NCBI GenBank assembly: GCA_030849805.1
Contig: JASANZ010002137.1
Span: 1-52,529, forward strand
Direction: 5' to 3'
Source of the DNA: Sergeia podlipaevii
Lineage: Eukaryota; Euglenozoa; Kinetoplastea; Trypanosomatida; Trypanosomatidae
Length of the DNA stretch: 52,529 nucleotides
Under the pieces are notes generated by a model. It was not told where the DNA came from. It made no database searches and saw only the letters and a list, made by a program, of their open reading frames with translations. Numbering within the stretch: position 1 is the stretch's first letter; each line of letters starts with the position of its first letter. Made by a program: the position numbers and the translations under genes. Below, in pieces: positions 1-10,177 of this stretch.

Positions 1-419
1 CTGTCGCTGCCGCAGCTAAGGAACTGAGCGGCGCCCCATTCTCTTCTCGCAGGGCTTCATTGGTTGTGGGATCTCCCAGTGCCGTCACCAAGAGTGGTGT
101 CACCACTACGATTGGACCACGCGGAGGTGGCGTGGAGGGACAAGGCACTCGCACTAGTAGTCCTAGCACCGTGCCTTCTAGACGCGCCTCTGTGTCTACA
201 CATTACGTCGGTGCTAGTACGCAACAACAAATTACTGCAGTGCCGTCAGTCATCCCTTCACAATCCGGGCGGCCACACATGACAGCGGCAGCAGGTCGGA
301 CGCGTGGCCCCACAACTACTAGCGGTTTTCCTGGCGGTGGAACTGCAAGTGAGGTGCTACCGCAAGACGGACACTACCAGCAACGTGGTGGACAGAATCA
401 GCACGGGCACGTGCAGTGA
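1..419 (+). CDS. 3' end of an unrecognised low-complexity protein (5' truncated)
   Basis: The frame is open from the first bases of the window (first full codon at 3) to TGA at 417-419, so this is the C-terminal ~138 residues of a gene starting upstream. The visible part is rich in Ser, Thr, Gly, Pro and Gln and shows no domain. Two short basic sites, SSRRASL (about 50 nt in) and PSRRASV (about 175 nt in), match the RRxS consensus of basophilic kinases such as PKA. Codon third positions are GC-rich like the other real genes here, and a T-rich tract follows the stop. A competing frame at 64-282 has less coherent composition. I do not recognise the protein; it could be the disordered tail of a kinase, a cytoskeletal protein or an RNA-binding protein. 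Confidence 0.6.
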   Translation, partial: VAAAAKELSGAPFSSRRASLVVGSPSAVTKSGVTTTIGPRGGGVEGQGTRTSSPSTVPSRRASVSTHYVGASTQQQITAVPSVIPSQSGRPHMTAAAGRTRGPTTTSGFPGGGTASEVLPQDGHYQQRGGQNQHGHVQ

Positions 420-970
420 GAGGGGATCCTTCGCCACCCCAGTCTCTCAGATAGCAGCAGCAGCACTCTTTTTTTTTCTTTTTGTGCCCTTTTATTAACT
501 CTTGCTCTTAAGTGACGTAAGTTATTGTCCGCTTCGCCTCTCTCTATCTCCTTTTTCTCTTTTCTTCTTTTTTTGCGCGGCTTGAGTTTGGCGCTGTTGC
601 TTTAACGCACTATAGAGAAATTTTCTTTCACTATTTATGCATAGGGAATGAGAAAGAGAGCAACAACAAGAAAGGAATGCGAAACAATCATATTGGTTCA
701 CATATGTGAATAGAAGCCAATTAGGTCTTCTTGCTTACAAAAAGCTTTAACAACAATGCCAGACAAACTTACTGCTTTTTCTATCTAATTTTATCCTCTC
801 TGTCTTTTTTTAAAAAAATATATATATTTTCTTTTCTGTTCAAAGCTCAACTTCAGGTTTTTTTTTTCTTTCTTTCTTCAGGTGTGCATTCCACTAGGTT
901 GTTATCAGTGGCAGCTTTTTGCCCACTTTTACGTATATTCCCCCCCTCCCCCGCCCTCCTATATAGCGAG

Positions 971-1001
<31 letters not shown>

Positions 1002-1221
1002 TTGCGTGGATATAAGTTGCACATTATTCTTCATCATAACTTGTGCATTGCATTTATATATTGACATACAAAGCTCTCTCTCTTTTCTCTTTTTTTTATA
1101 TATATATAAAAGAAAATTACCATCCTCTCTCTTTTCTCTTTCTGTATTAAACATATTTTGTACCGAACACGCACTTCGACAACAGCACCAACAACAAAAG
1201 GGATTACTGTACATCAAACCC
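420..1221 (+). other. Intergenic region
   Basis: No credible gene. It holds T-rich tracts just after the upstream stop, a TA run near 819-828, a TC/TG microsatellite near 970-1000, and two near-identical pyrimidine tracts (about 1075-1093 and 1126-1141) separated by a TA run. The second tract and the AG at 1184-1185 are the likely trans-splicing signal for the next gene. Confidence 0.7.
1124..1185 (+). promoter_or_regulatory. Putative spliced-leader acceptor for the WD40 gene
   Basis: A pyrimidine tract (1124-1144) is followed about 40 nt later by the first AG, at 1184-1185. Using it leaves a leader of about 36 nt before the ATG at 1222. This is inferred from the layout of kinetoplastid acceptor sites. 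Confidence 0.5.
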
Positions 1222-3459
1222 ATGGAGGATAATACACGAGCGGCTGCCGAGACCCGCCGCCACCGTCGACACAAGAAGCGTAGCAGCAGCAATACCGATG
1301 GTCAAGAACAGGGAGAGAGACTGCAGCAACAGCAGCAGCGGAAGCAGCTCGACCCCAATGCTGGACTTGCTGAGACGACCCCTGAGGCCACGAGAGAAGA
1401 CAACGAGAACGCTATTGCTACTTCATTACCACCGGATAGTGTATTTGCGATTCGAAGCCCCCTGCCAGAACCGGATGATCACTTGAACCCGCCCGTTGCT
1501 GCGGTGGGTCAGAACCCAACTGTTAACCAGCAAGCGTCGGAGGAGGAGGCAGCAGCAGAGCGACAGGGTAGTGGCACTGCGGCTGAAGAACATGAAAATC
1601 ATCGTCATCGCAGGCACCACCGTGTCCCTCGTGCTACGGCATACGGCGAACACGACGTTGGCGGCGCTAATGACGACACGAAGGACAGGGCCGTGCCAAA
1701 ACACAACAGGGACGATCACGATCGTGGTGATGATGACACTGGTGCGGCACGTGCGAACCTAAGAGAGGGAAGCGAGGATGATGTTGATGATGATGATGAA
1801 CGTGACGCCAATGTTGCCTTCCCGCCTCCTGCGGCCAATAGCGCTGCTGGAAAAGGTGGTCATTCGTCAAGTGCAGACCGATACTCACGTCACTACCGCG
1901 GTGGGGGCCGATATGATGCGGCGGCTTTTGACGACGCTGACGCTGCCGCTGCCGCCAGAGAGGGCAGTGGCGGAGACCCTACAGCAGAGAGAGTGCTGTA
2001 TGGTGAGGATGGCACCGCGATTCCCGTGTCTGAGGTGCTTGTTGCACGTCGAAGGGAAGCATACGGTGACGGGGCTCCCACGCGTGCCACAGCGCTAACG
2101 CGCCTGCTCCAGCTGCAGCGCACCTTTGAGGGAAACATGCGCAAACTCTATGCGTACTGTTCCACACATGTGCTGGAGTGGCCCTCGCTCGCAGTGGAGT
2201 GGATCCCGGACCGTAGGTTTGAGGACCCTGAAAGGGACTACACGCTGCAGTACCTCGCAACTGGAACCCAGGCGAGCCCTAGACAGCAGAACTACGTTCA
2301 CATTGTAGAAACCGCTGTGCCCTTGCCGGAAAACTCGGAGGCTATGTACATGCTCTATGGAGACGATGACGACGAGGACGATGCGGCGCTAAACACAGAC
2401 AGTGATAACCGCGAGGGTTCAGTGGAAACTGGCATCGATGGAGAGGAGGTCGATGCAGGAAAGCGTTTCAAGAACGTCCGTGGGCACTTTAAGCGTGACC
2501 AGAGCATCCTTGTGGATGCTCCAGTGCTGAAGATTCGTGCCTTTCCCTACGACACAAATGTGATTGCAGTGAAGACAGCCAGTGGCTTCGTAGGGATGTA
2601 CAATCTCTCTAATCAGTCCAAGGAGCAGCGCGGCGACGTCACTGTTCCGGATGCGCTCCTGCGTGGTCACAAGACCGGTGGGTTTGGGCTTGCGTGGAAC
2701 CCAGTGAAGAAAGGATACATCAGCAGTGGCTCTGACGATGGCTACGTCAACTACTGGGACATCAAGCATCGCATTACAGGCACTTGCTCTGAGATTCTCG
2801 ATCAGGATGCACCTAATCATGGTCCAGACTTGAGTGACGTAGAGAACCAGCCTATCCAACGCTTGGCAGGGCACACGAACATTGTCACAGATGTATCGTG
2901 GCATAACTCGCAAGGACACCTGCTTGCGTCTTCCGGCATGGATGGGATGGTATGCTTATGGGACATACGCACCGACCATGCAAGTACCGTCATGCATGTT
3001 GCACACGCTGGCGGCGCGACTGCAGCTCAGTTTCACCCAGTCGGTGCCTTCCAGCTTGCCACCGCTGGCGTGGACGGTAACATCAGCCTATGGGATATAC
3101 GCCGCCCAGATAATAGTCTTGTGGACCTTGCGTATCATGGCAGGGCTGTTACGGGCATTCAGTGGGCACCATTCAGCGAGCAGATACTAGGCAGCTTCAG
3201 CGAGGACGGCAGGGTGGTAGCGTGGGACGTAGGCAAGACTTCACTGCCTCTCATGTACTCGGCAGATGGAGTAGCACCGCCGGAAGTGGCGTTTGTGCAC
3301 ATTGGCCACGTGGGGCGTGTCTCTGATTTGTCCTGGTGCCCAGGAAGCAATGACGACTGGCTGATGGCCTCGACGGACACATCAAACGGATTGCATGTGT
3401 ACCTCCCGAAGCAGGAGGTAGTGGAGGATTATCGCGTGGATCTCATGATGAAGGCATGA
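1222..3459 (+). CDS. Glutamate-rich WD repeat protein (GRWD1/Rrb1-type ribosome biogenesis factor)
   Basis: A 745-residue protein. Residues 1-300 are low complexity: basic and His-rich stretches (HENHRHRRHHR) alternate with acidic ones (DDVDDDDERD). From about residue 305 there is the CAF1C/RbAp48-type histone-binding helix region (VLEWPSLAVEWIPDR, then GTQASPRQQNYVHI), an acidic patch (YGDDDDEDDAA), and then WD40 repeats to the C-terminus, with clear blades ending YVNYWD, MVCLWDIR, NISLWDIR and RVVAWDV. In this family Rrb1/GRWD1 chaperones ribosomal protein L3 and acts in 60S assembly in the nucleolus. The extended N-terminus is longer than in yeast or human members. ATG 1222 is chosen because the frame further upstream is T-rich intergenic DNA with no nearby ATG. 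Another RbAp48-like WD protein is possible, but the acidic insert and the GTQ segment favour GRWD1. Confidence 0.85.
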   Translation: MEDNTRAAAETRRHRRHKKRSSSNTDGQEQGERLQQQQQRKQLDPNAGLAETTPEATREDNENAIATSLPPDSVFAIRSPLPEPDDHLNPPVAAVGQNPTVNQQASEEEAAAERQGSGTAAEEHENHRHRRHHRVPRATAYGEHDVGGANDDTKDRAVPKHNRDDHDRGDDDTGAARANLREGSEDDVDDDDERDANVAFPPPAANSAAGKGGHSSSADRYSRHYRGGGRYDAAAFDDADAAAAAREGSGGDPTAERVLYGEDGTAIPVSEVLVARRREAYGDGAPTRATALTRLLQLQRTFEGNMRKLYAYCSTHVLEWPSLAVEWIPDRRFEDPERDYTLQYLATGTQASPRQQNYVHIVETAVPLPENSEAMYMLYGDDDDEDDAALNTDSDNREGSVETGIDGEEVDAGKRFKNVRGHFKRDQSILVDAPVLKIRAFPYDTNVIAVKTASGFVGMYNLSNQSKEQRGDVTVPDALLRGHKTGGFGLAWNPVKKGYISSGSDDGYVNYWDIKHRITGTCSEILDQDAPNHGPDLSDVENQPIQRLAGHTNIVTDVSWHNSQGHLLASSGMDGMVCLWDIRTDHASTVMHVAHAGGATAAQFHPVGAFQLATAGVDGNISLWDIRRPDNSLVDLAYHGRAVTGIQWAPFSEQILGSFSEDGRVVAWDVGKTSLPLMYSADGVAPPEVAFVHIGHVGRVSDLSWCPGSNDDWLMASTDTSNGLHVYLPKQEVVEDYRVDLMMKA

Positions 3460-4571
3460 CCTCAGCGGTGCCATCTTCTTCTCAGCCACACAAGTAAAGT
3501 AAAAGCACCAATGAGAGGGAGAGGGGAAACGGACCTTGTCTTTTTATTAATCTGTTCCTTTTCTTCCCGTCTTTTGGCGTTTGCGCTGTGCATCACATAT
3601 ATTTAAAAAAAGATTCTCCTTTTTTTTTTATGCCTGTGCATATATGTGGTGCGTGCGTATGCCAAAAGTTAAGTTATTTTCCTCCCTCCTTATCTGTTCT
3701 TCTCAGTTGTGAAATAGCTCGCTTTTCTCTTCTCATTCATGTCAGCTCAACAAGTATGCATTACTAAGATGTGAAAAAAATATATGTGAATACAATTCTT
3801 GTGAGGAGGAGGAGGAGGAGGAGAGAGTGAAAGCGTAGCAAACAGCTAAGCTATTCACTAGTAGTGCAGCGATCAGCAACAACATTAGGGTTACCTAGGA
3901 GAGACATGAAGACAAAGAAAGGAAGGAATGTGGTATGTGGGACATGGCAACTCTATTGTTGTCATCTTTTGACGATAAAAGCCATTTGTCTGATTATATA
4001 TGCAATTTGATCTTTTCTTTTTTGGGTGTGTTGTTGCCACATATATATATTATACATTTCATTCTTTTTATTGTTTGCTGGCCAGTGCATTTTTTTTTTT
4101 TTTTGTACGTGGGAGCTATCTTCAACTAAATCTTTTATGTCTTCTTCAGAGCACAGAAACACACACACGCACACACACAATTACAAAAAGAAAATGTATG
4201 TCTATCAACAACAGTGTTATTATTGTGACTTCAGTTGTGGTGATGCTTCTTTCCCCCTATGGGAATAGTTTTTTTTTATCAACGAATAGAAATGCAGAAT
4301 TTACTTGCATCGAGATGTTATTATTTATTATTTATTATTATCTATTTTTACTTTCTTTACTCGCGCCTCCTTCTTTCCCTTTTTTTGTTTCTTTTTATTA
4401 TAGCTTTCGACAAGGGGGAGAAAGAAGGAGGGCTCATTGGTGGCTTTCTCTCTTTTATCTTTTTCTTTCGCTCTCCATCTCTCCATCATTACTTCACATA
4501 CAAGGAGGGCGTGGACGTCGTTTACTTACCCCTTTGTTTAAGAACCTAATATTTTCCTTTTGTTTTGATGA
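3460..4571 (+). other. Intergenic region with GAG microsatellite
   Basis: No credible gene. It contains a GAG trinucleotide run at 3803-3823, long T tracts (4090-4105), a CA run near 4160-4180, and a strong pyrimidine tract at 4444-4490 followed by AGs at 4503-4504 and 4541-4542 that could accept the spliced leader for the next gene. Confidence 0.65.
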
Positions 4572-5885
4572 ATGACCCGAAATTGCAAAGTACGACGCGG
4601 CAACGCGAAGGATGATAGAACCCAGTGTGAGCACTCAAGGCCTAACCGTAGGTATAGGGGACGGGGGAGGGGCGAAGATGACTATGGAAGACGACCTCGA
4701 GATCGACGCCGTACGTCCAGCGCGAGTTACTCCTTTTATGACGATGAAGACGACTACACATTCAGTGACTCTGATGATTCTTACACTTATAGCGACTATA
4801 GTTACGTGGACAGCTACCACCGCCGCGACAGTCGTAGCAGGCGGGATGCACCAGTGGAGAAGCGGCGGCAGGGTGCTAGGAAGCGGAGCAGATCCCGCAG
4901 CCGTAGCCACAGTAGGGATAAAGGCAAGGACGGCGGAAAGAGAGGCAGGCAGGACAAGAATGGCGAGAAAGAAAGGACAAGGACCGCGGGGAAAACAGAG
5001 GAGAAAAACACGACTGCGCCAGCTGCTCTTCATGCTCCACTCTCAGCTGCAGCGACAACACCAGCGGTGGAGCGAGAGGGGAAGACGTTGGGCCAGCGCG
5101 CCACCCTGCCTTTTATGCCACTATCAAAAGAGGGCTCTGCTGCGGTTGCTACCACTAGCGCGGCACCTTTAGGGCTTGAGGTGGCCATGACAGCGATGGC
5201 ACCAGCGTCGCCAAACACACCGGTCATCAGTGCACGTGCGGTTGATTTGCCGGCGATCATTCATCTACCGGTGCCACCGAGTGCACTTAGCGCAGTTTCA
5301 TGGAATCGCAACCACGTCGCCACACCCATTCGGGCACCTGTACTGAGAGAACGGGATGACAATGATGGCCCAGCCGTGGTGCCCTCTTGCTCTAGTCCCG
5401 CGCCAGAGGGCACAGAGGATTGGCGTGATGTGTGTCTTGAGAAACATTTTTTTGTTTCTACAGACATAGCCGCGCTGCAGAAAGTGTATCCAGATTATAA
5501 CGATGGCGCTCAGGAGCAGGGCAACGGCATCACGGGCACTAGAGCAGAAAGGTGCGCAGTGGCGATAGTCGCAGAGGGAGGTGTAGAACCTACTTTGAGC
5601 GATCTCACCAGGAATGAGGGCGGTGGGGACTCTCATGGGCAGTTGAATGAAATGGAGCGTGTCTTTCGAGAGCATTTCGATACGGGTCTTGTTCACTCAA
5701 AGCCTCCCTGGTTTTTGTGCGCCAGCGTTGACGATAATCGTGAGCACCCGCAGTACCTACGCTGGTTAGACTCTCTGGATATTCCTTCTGTGGCTCAGCA
5801 GCTATCTGCTCTCAAGCATAGGGGCGAGAGGGAGCCCTTAGTTACCCCAGCACAGGACAGCGCTGCTAACACACCTAGAACATGA
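4572..5885 (+). CDS. Arginine/serine-rich protein, unrecognised
   Basis: A 437-residue protein. The N-terminal third is RS/RD-rich: RRYRGRGRGEDDYGRR, then an acidic Tyr/Ser segment (about residues 56-80, with repeated DDS and YS pairs), then SRSRSRSHSRDKGKDG near residues 108-125. The middle is Ala/Thr/Pro-rich linker. The C-terminal part (from about residue 280) is more ordered, with EDWRDVCLEKHFF and PQYLRWLDSLDIPSVAQQL. I see no RRM. RS-rich tails of this kind are typical of splicing or mRNA-processing cofactors and would be targets of SR kinases, but that role is inferred from composition only. An out-of-frame ATG at 4568 overlaps the start and opens a 15-codon reading frame. No other in-frame Met occurs until deep in the linker, so 4572 is the only sensible start. 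Confidence 0.75.
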   Translation: MTRNCKVRRGNAKDDRTQCEHSRPNRRYRGRGRGEDDYGRRPRDRRRTSSASYSFYDDEDDYTFSDSDDSYTYSDYSYVDSYHRRDSRSRRDAPVEKRRQGARKRSRSRSRSHSRDKGKDGGKRGRQDKNGEKERTRTAGKTEEKNTTAPAALHAPLSAAATTPAVEREGKTLGQRATLPFMPLSKEGSAAVATTSAAPLGLEVAMTAMAPASPNTPVISARAVDLPAIIHLPVPPSALSAVSWNRNHVATPIRAPVLRERDDNDGPAVVPSCSSPAPEGTEDWRDVCLEKHFFVSTDIAALQKVYPDYNDGAQEQGNGITGTRAERCAVAIVAEGGVEPTLSDLTRNEGGGDSHGQLNEMERVFREHFDTGLVHSKPPWFLCASVDDNREHPQYLRWLDSLDIPSVAQQLSALKHRGEREPLVTPAQDSAANTPRT

Positions 5886-6509
5886 AAGGGAAAGGAAGGA
5901 AAGACACTAGGAAGGCAAGATATTTACATTTGTAGAGGCTTGCAGTGCTGCTTTAAAAAAAATCTTTTTGTTGCTTCTCACTCTGGTCCTTTTCTCTATT
6001 ATTTACGCGTTGAATATGTGTATAACTGTGTGTGTTTGTGTGTGTAGAGAGAGCGTGACGAGACACTATGATACCCACACAAGAGGAAGCGCATACGGAC
6101 ATATATATATATATATACATCACCGTCGGACCTATTAGTCCAGAGGAAGAGAGAGAGAGAGAGGAACACACATTTCTTCATTTTTGTTGAACTTCATACA
6201 TATAGATCTGAGGAGTTTCTCCCTCTTCTTCTTCATTTTTTTTTTTTTTTTACAATTACTAATCTATCTTGTAAAAATACTTTCTTGACAATCAAATGAT
6301 ATTTTTGAATGCTGCTATTTTTCACGCACAACAACGCATTAGAATACCCCCCACAGTACTCACTCACATACCAGCAGTTCTCTTTTTTTTCCTTTTCCAC
6401 ATATTCTTTTCTATTTTTTTTTTTTTAACCGTCTTTAACCCTCTTTTTTTTTCAAAAAAAAAATAAATCAACAGCCAACAACCAAAAGAACACTTTTTTT
6501 TCTTTAAAT
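5886..6509 (+). other. Intergenic region
   Basis: No credible gene. Contains TG/GA microsatellites, a TA run (6101-6116) and a dense series of T tracts from 6238 to 6504 leading into the next gene. Confidence 0.65.
6441..6474 (+). promoter_or_regulatory. Putative spliced-leader acceptor for the p22 gene
   Basis: Pyrimidine tract 6441-6453, then an A-rich spacer and AG at 6473-6474, giving a leader of about 35 nt. A second T tract at 6493-6504 lies between this AG and the ATG at 6510, and an alternative AG occurs near 6488. Confidence 0.45.
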
Positions 6510-7184
6510 ATGCGCCGCACTTTTGCTCCTCTTGCTGCGTCTTGCCTGCGCCGTGCCTGCAGCGCTCTCCCGGCCGCTGCCGCCCTGCGCGCTCCGATGA
6601 TGGCACCGGTCATGGCACTCAGCCAGCAGGCCCGCTTTGCCCACGACGCCCCTCTGTGCGATGCCACTCGCCGCGAGCTTGAGGAGGAGCTCTCCCGTAG
6701 CGGGAAACCTGAGCAGCCGGCTATCCCCGCTGGCTGGACCGTGCACCGCACTCCCGGGAGGTGCACATTCGAGATGAAGAGGAAGTATGAGGACGAGGAG
6801 GTGAAGATTTACTACTGCCCTCGCGAGGATGGCGGCAACACCAATGATCACCGCGTGCTTGCGACCATTACGAGCAACAACAACGCGATTCTATTTGACT
6901 TAACCATTGAGGACTGCGAGCTTGTGCTTGATAACATTCGCTTCTGCGATGACGCTAAACTGGCTCATGACATGTCTGCGGAGGCAGAGGCGAAGAAGAT
7001 GGAACGCTACCCTGGCCCCGCTGTTAACGAGCTTGATAATGCCTTGGTGGATAGCTTCATCAAGTACATTGAGAAGCGCGGCGTGAACGATGAGCTGGCT
7101 GAGTTTATCACTCTCTACAGCTTCTGGGCGGAGCAGCAGGAGTACGAAAGCTGGCTCAGCTCTATCGTCAAGTTCACCTCGTAA
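6510..7184 (+). CDS. p22: Mitochondrial p22 protein (p32/C1QBP/MAM33 family)
   Basis: A 224-residue protein. Residues 1-45 form an Arg/Ala-rich, acid-poor mitochondrial presequence ending near QQARFAHDAP. The mature part is acidic and carries the MAM33 fold signature: an N-terminal helix (DATRRELEEELSRSG), a central beta segment (TFEMKRKYEDEEVKIYYCPRED), and C-terminal helices (LDNALVDSFIKYIEKRGVND then QQEYESWLSSIVKF) that align well with the end of human p32. In Trypanosoma brucei the p22 member is a mitochondrial-matrix protein that works with RBP16 in RNA editing. That specific function is family knowledge and is not visible in the sequence. Length is close to the family norm. Confidence 0.9.
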   Translation: MRRTFAPLAASCLRRACSALPAAAALRAPMMAPVMALSQQARFAHDAPLCDATRRELEEELSRSGKPEQPAIPAGWTVHRTPGRCTFEMKRKYEDEEVKIYYCPREDGGNTNDHRVLATITSNNNAILFDLTIEDCELVLDNIRFCDDAKLAHDMSAEAEAKKMERYPGPAVNELDNALVDSFIKYIEKRGVNDELAEFITLYSFWAEQQEYESWLSSIVKFTS

Positions 7185-7904
7185 GCGAGGAAAGAATATA
7201 TAAAAAAAAGGAAAGGGGGGGGGACTTCTGTTGCTCGTAAATCAAAACGACAGGAGGAAGAGGAGGAAGAGGAGGGGAAGCAGGCTTCATGTACGTTCTA
7301 CGCAGACATGTGTGAGTGTTACTCTTAATATTGTGCCTGAGCTTCGCAATCTACATTGAGAGAGAAGACTTGAGTGGGTGTTGGTACACACACACACATG
7401 TGCTGTTTATGAGTGCTGCATAGCAGCTGCTTAGACGAAGCTTCTGCCTCTTTTTTTTTCCCTTCCGTTCTCCCGATTTTTTTCTTTTTAATTATTCGCC
7501 GCGTTTTTCAATGTATGAGTGTGTGAGTAATGGCTATCTGGCCTAGCCAATTATTGAAACAACCACGTGCGTGTTTGTGTTTAGGACTTAAAAAGAATAT
7601 AGAAAAATATGAAAAAAGAAGCAAAACAATTTGCATTATCGTAATCTCTCAAACTTTTTTTTTTCTTAGTACCAATGCATTGCTCCTTTGAATTAACACT
7701 ATACCGGAAGCTGCGAGACTTTTGACTTTTTTCTTTGACTCTTCTTCTGTTCTGCGTAGTATAGAAGTTTCTTTTTTTTTTTTCTGTCTTTGAAAGCTCG
7801 CTTTGAAAGGAACGCCAGAAACCGAGTCGACTACATAAGGAGGGAGAAACAACAGGCGCACATACATATAAAACGCATACAATCAAAGAAATAGGAAATA
7901 GAGG
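7185..7904 (+). other. Intergenic region
   Basis: No credible gene. GGA-rich patch near 7251-7278, CA run near 7386-7398, T tracts at 7450-7480 and 7768-7790. The latter plus AG at 7795-7796 is the likely acceptor for the ATG5 gene, leaving a leader of about 108 nt. Confidence 0.6.
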
Positions 7905-9497
7905 ATGCTTAACAGCTCAGATTTCGTGGGCGGGGTGCCTTGCGTGGTGCGCTTGCACGAAGAGGATATTCTTCTCTCTACGGAGCGACCTGCACCTGCT
8001 GCTTTCATGCTTCCCCGCACCACACTTCTCATTGCTATTTTGAAGGATGTCCTGGACATATTTGCCCCTTATGCTGACTCACTCAGCCAGAACTCCACAC
8101 AGACGTACTTTACTTTCTTGGGGCACCCTGTGCCGTGGCTGTATCCGGTTGGAGCCATTAAGGACTACGCTACCGAGGTGCGACGGAGCCAGAATCCACT
8201 ATGTGGCTCCGCTACGTCTGTTACGAATGCCTTACCTGTAGCAAGCGTGACGCCAAAGAGTGGCCCCGCTGTGGGGACATCATCATTGCCGCCGGCTGCG
8301 AGCGGCCCGGCGCCTCCTCCGTCGCTTCTGTCCACTTCACTGCGCTGGGAGCCGCTGGAGCTGGTGTTGCGCGTGTGGCGTCCCACGAAGAACAACATCG
8401 ACAAGCGACTTCCTTTTTACATTGACTACGCTGCATTGGACAAGTATATCGCGGTAGAGGTGCGTCAGCTGCACAAGGCCGCCTACACTGCTCTATTCGG
8501 TAGCTTTGCGGTGTATCGCGCGGTGCAGGAGAAGAACTTGCAGCCTGCTGTGGACCTTGCGCTGTATCGCCCCTTTGTCACCGAGGATCGTGGTAGCGCC
8601 GCAGGCGGCGGGGTGATGGTGGGCGGGGCCGGTGGTGGTGTCTTAGGTTCTTCTGGGGAGCAACAGGACGGTCAACAACAGTTTCTGCGCAGCTCTCCTT
8701 TTATTCTTGACCGTTACGAGAAGCTCTTGCGGATTGAGCTCAACAGGCCAAGGGCTGCCTTTTTGATGCAAGTAGGGTTTCCCACTGCCGTCGTAGAGGC
8801 TGCGGGTTCTGCTGCCGCTGGCGCCAGTTCAAAAGCCACCCCTGCGGTCGAGATGATGGCCTTTCAAATGAGTCGGGTCTCTGCCTCTCCGCCACTTCGC
8901 TGGGACACACCAGTTTCAGGAGAAGGGATGGTAACCGTGGCGGAGGATGCAGCGGCAGCGCGTACTGGAAATGTATTGACGGACTTGTGGGATAGCGCTA
9001 TCGACAACAGCGCAGAAGCTGTGACGTTGGGCCATCTCCTCTGGCGCGTGTTTCGTCGCCCGTGTCTGGCAGCCACTGCGACATCTACCTCTGTCGCAGC
9101 AGCCTCCGGCGCATTATTTCATGAGCCTCACATGTATCCCCTGAGCATGCTGTGGAGGTCGTTGGCGGAATTCTATGTGGATCCACCCGCTTCAGCTCTG
9201 GAGGAGGCGGGTAGGCTGCAAGGACTTGAAAGCTCCCCTCCTTCTGCAGCGGCGTGGGCACCTTGGGAGCACGTCATGGTGAGAAAACTGGTGGAGGCGT
9301 ATGAGGGAGAGGGTGGCAACAGAGGGCGTGGGGAGCGGGGACTTCTCGCGGTTGGTGCTGTAGCTTCGCAGGCGGCACGTCGCTTTTGCTTTGAGGTCCA
9401 AGGTACGCAACCTTCCTTGCGCGTACCAGCGACTTTTATCGAAACAGCCATGTGCTCTTCTGACCGCACCATCTTCGTAACGGTGCAGTTTGTCTAA
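7905..9497 (+). CDS. ATG5: Autophagy protein 5 (ATG5)
   Basis: A 530-residue protein, roughly twice the human length because of Ala/Gly/Ser-rich insertions. The N-terminal ubiquitin-like fold is recognisable: VGGVPCVVRLHEEDI, FMLPRTTLLIAILKDVL, then the family signature GHPVPWLYPVGAIKDY (residues 73-88). After a linker (100-145), RWEPLELVLRVWRP matches the strand after the linker in human ATG5. The helix YIAVEVRQLHKAAYTALFG places Lys191 at the position of human Lys130, the ATG12 acceptor. The C-terminal ubiquitin-like domain ends VQGTQPSLRVPATFIET then TIFVTVQFV. ATG12-ATG5 with ATG16 acts as the E3-like factor that lipidates ATG8 on autophagosomes. The insertions at about residues 232-255 and 300-400 are variable linkers. 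The start at 7905 is the only ATG near the conserved N-terminus. Confidence 0.85.
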   Translation: MLNSSDFVGGVPCVVRLHEEDILLSTERPAPAAFMLPRTTLLIAILKDVLDIFAPYADSLSQNSTQTYFTFLGHPVPWLYPVGAIKDYATEVRRSQNPLCGSATSVTNALPVASVTPKSGPAVGTSSLPPAASGPAPPPSLLSTSLRWEPLELVLRVWRPTKNNIDKRLPFYIDYAALDKYIAVEVRQLHKAAYTALFGSFAVYRAVQEKNLQPAVDLALYRPFVTEDRGSAAGGGVMVGGAGGGVLGSSGEQQDGQQQFLRSSPFILDRYEKLLRIELNRPRAAFLMQVGFPTAVVEAAGSAAAGASSKATPAVEMMAFQMSRVSASPPLRWDTPVSGEGMVTVAEDAAAARTGNVLTDLWDSAIDNSAEAVTLGHLLWRVFRRPCLAATATSTSVAAASGALFHEPHMYPLSMLWRSLAEFYVDPPASALEEAGRLQGLESSPPSAAAWAPWEHVMVRKLVEAYEGEGGNRGRGERGLLAVGAVASQAARRFCFEVQGTQPSLRVPATFIETAMCSSDRTIFVTVQFV

Positions 9498-10177
9498 GTC
9501 GGAGCACAAGTTAGGGGACAGCAATAAGAGGGCGGAGTGTATGCATGCGTGTGTGTCTGTGCGTGCGTGTGTGTGTGTGGGATACCAGCATCAGGGGGCA
9601 CTTTCTTTTCACTGGGTGATTATTATTATTATTATTTTTTTGCCTTTAAGCGCGTGTGTGCGAGAGTGAAGGCTAGTCACTGTGCCGCCATGTATGTTTA
9701 CGCTGCTAGTGCATCCCGTTAGATGGGAGGTGCTTATGTTCTCCACTGTCTTTTTTTTCTTTTGCCACCTTCCACCCTATTTTTACGTGTATTGTTTGCA
9801 TTTTGCCATATGATGATTATTGACCCTTAACAAAAAAGAAAAGACCATTGTGATGCACCACTACTGCTACTAAACTTCAGTGAAGTTATCTTGTTGTTCT
9901 TTTGCTAGCTGCCATTTTCTCAGTACTGTTTGTGCAATCAGTGAATGAAACTCTCTAGTATATTTGCTTTCTGCTGCCAATTCTCGGACCTCTTTTTTTT
10001 TTCTTGCTGAATTCTCAGGGAGCAAATCACAATCATCGTGTTAAAAAAGTAAAAAAAGATATCAATCGTGGGTACGAGAAGGATAACTCATTTGCTGAAT
10101 GGATGGTTTGAGCATTGCCACGCACCTATATATTTGTCTCTGCATTCACATTGATAGACAGTAAGTTAACATTGTTG
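9498..10177 (+). other. Intergenic region
   Basis: No credible gene. TG microsatellites at 9545-9580, an ATT run at 9620-9636, T tracts at 9748-9760 and 9991-10002. The latter with AG at 10017-10018 is a likely acceptor, giving a leader of about 160 nt for the next gene. Confidence 0.6.

Noticed and set aside
3803..3823. GAG repeat considered as a regulatory element
   Set aside because: A simple microsatellite of the kind scattered through these intergenic regions; nothing links it to a gene.
9808..9895. Possible C/D snoRNA (ATGATGA near 9809)
   Set aside because: No D box at a suitable distance and no C'/D' pair.
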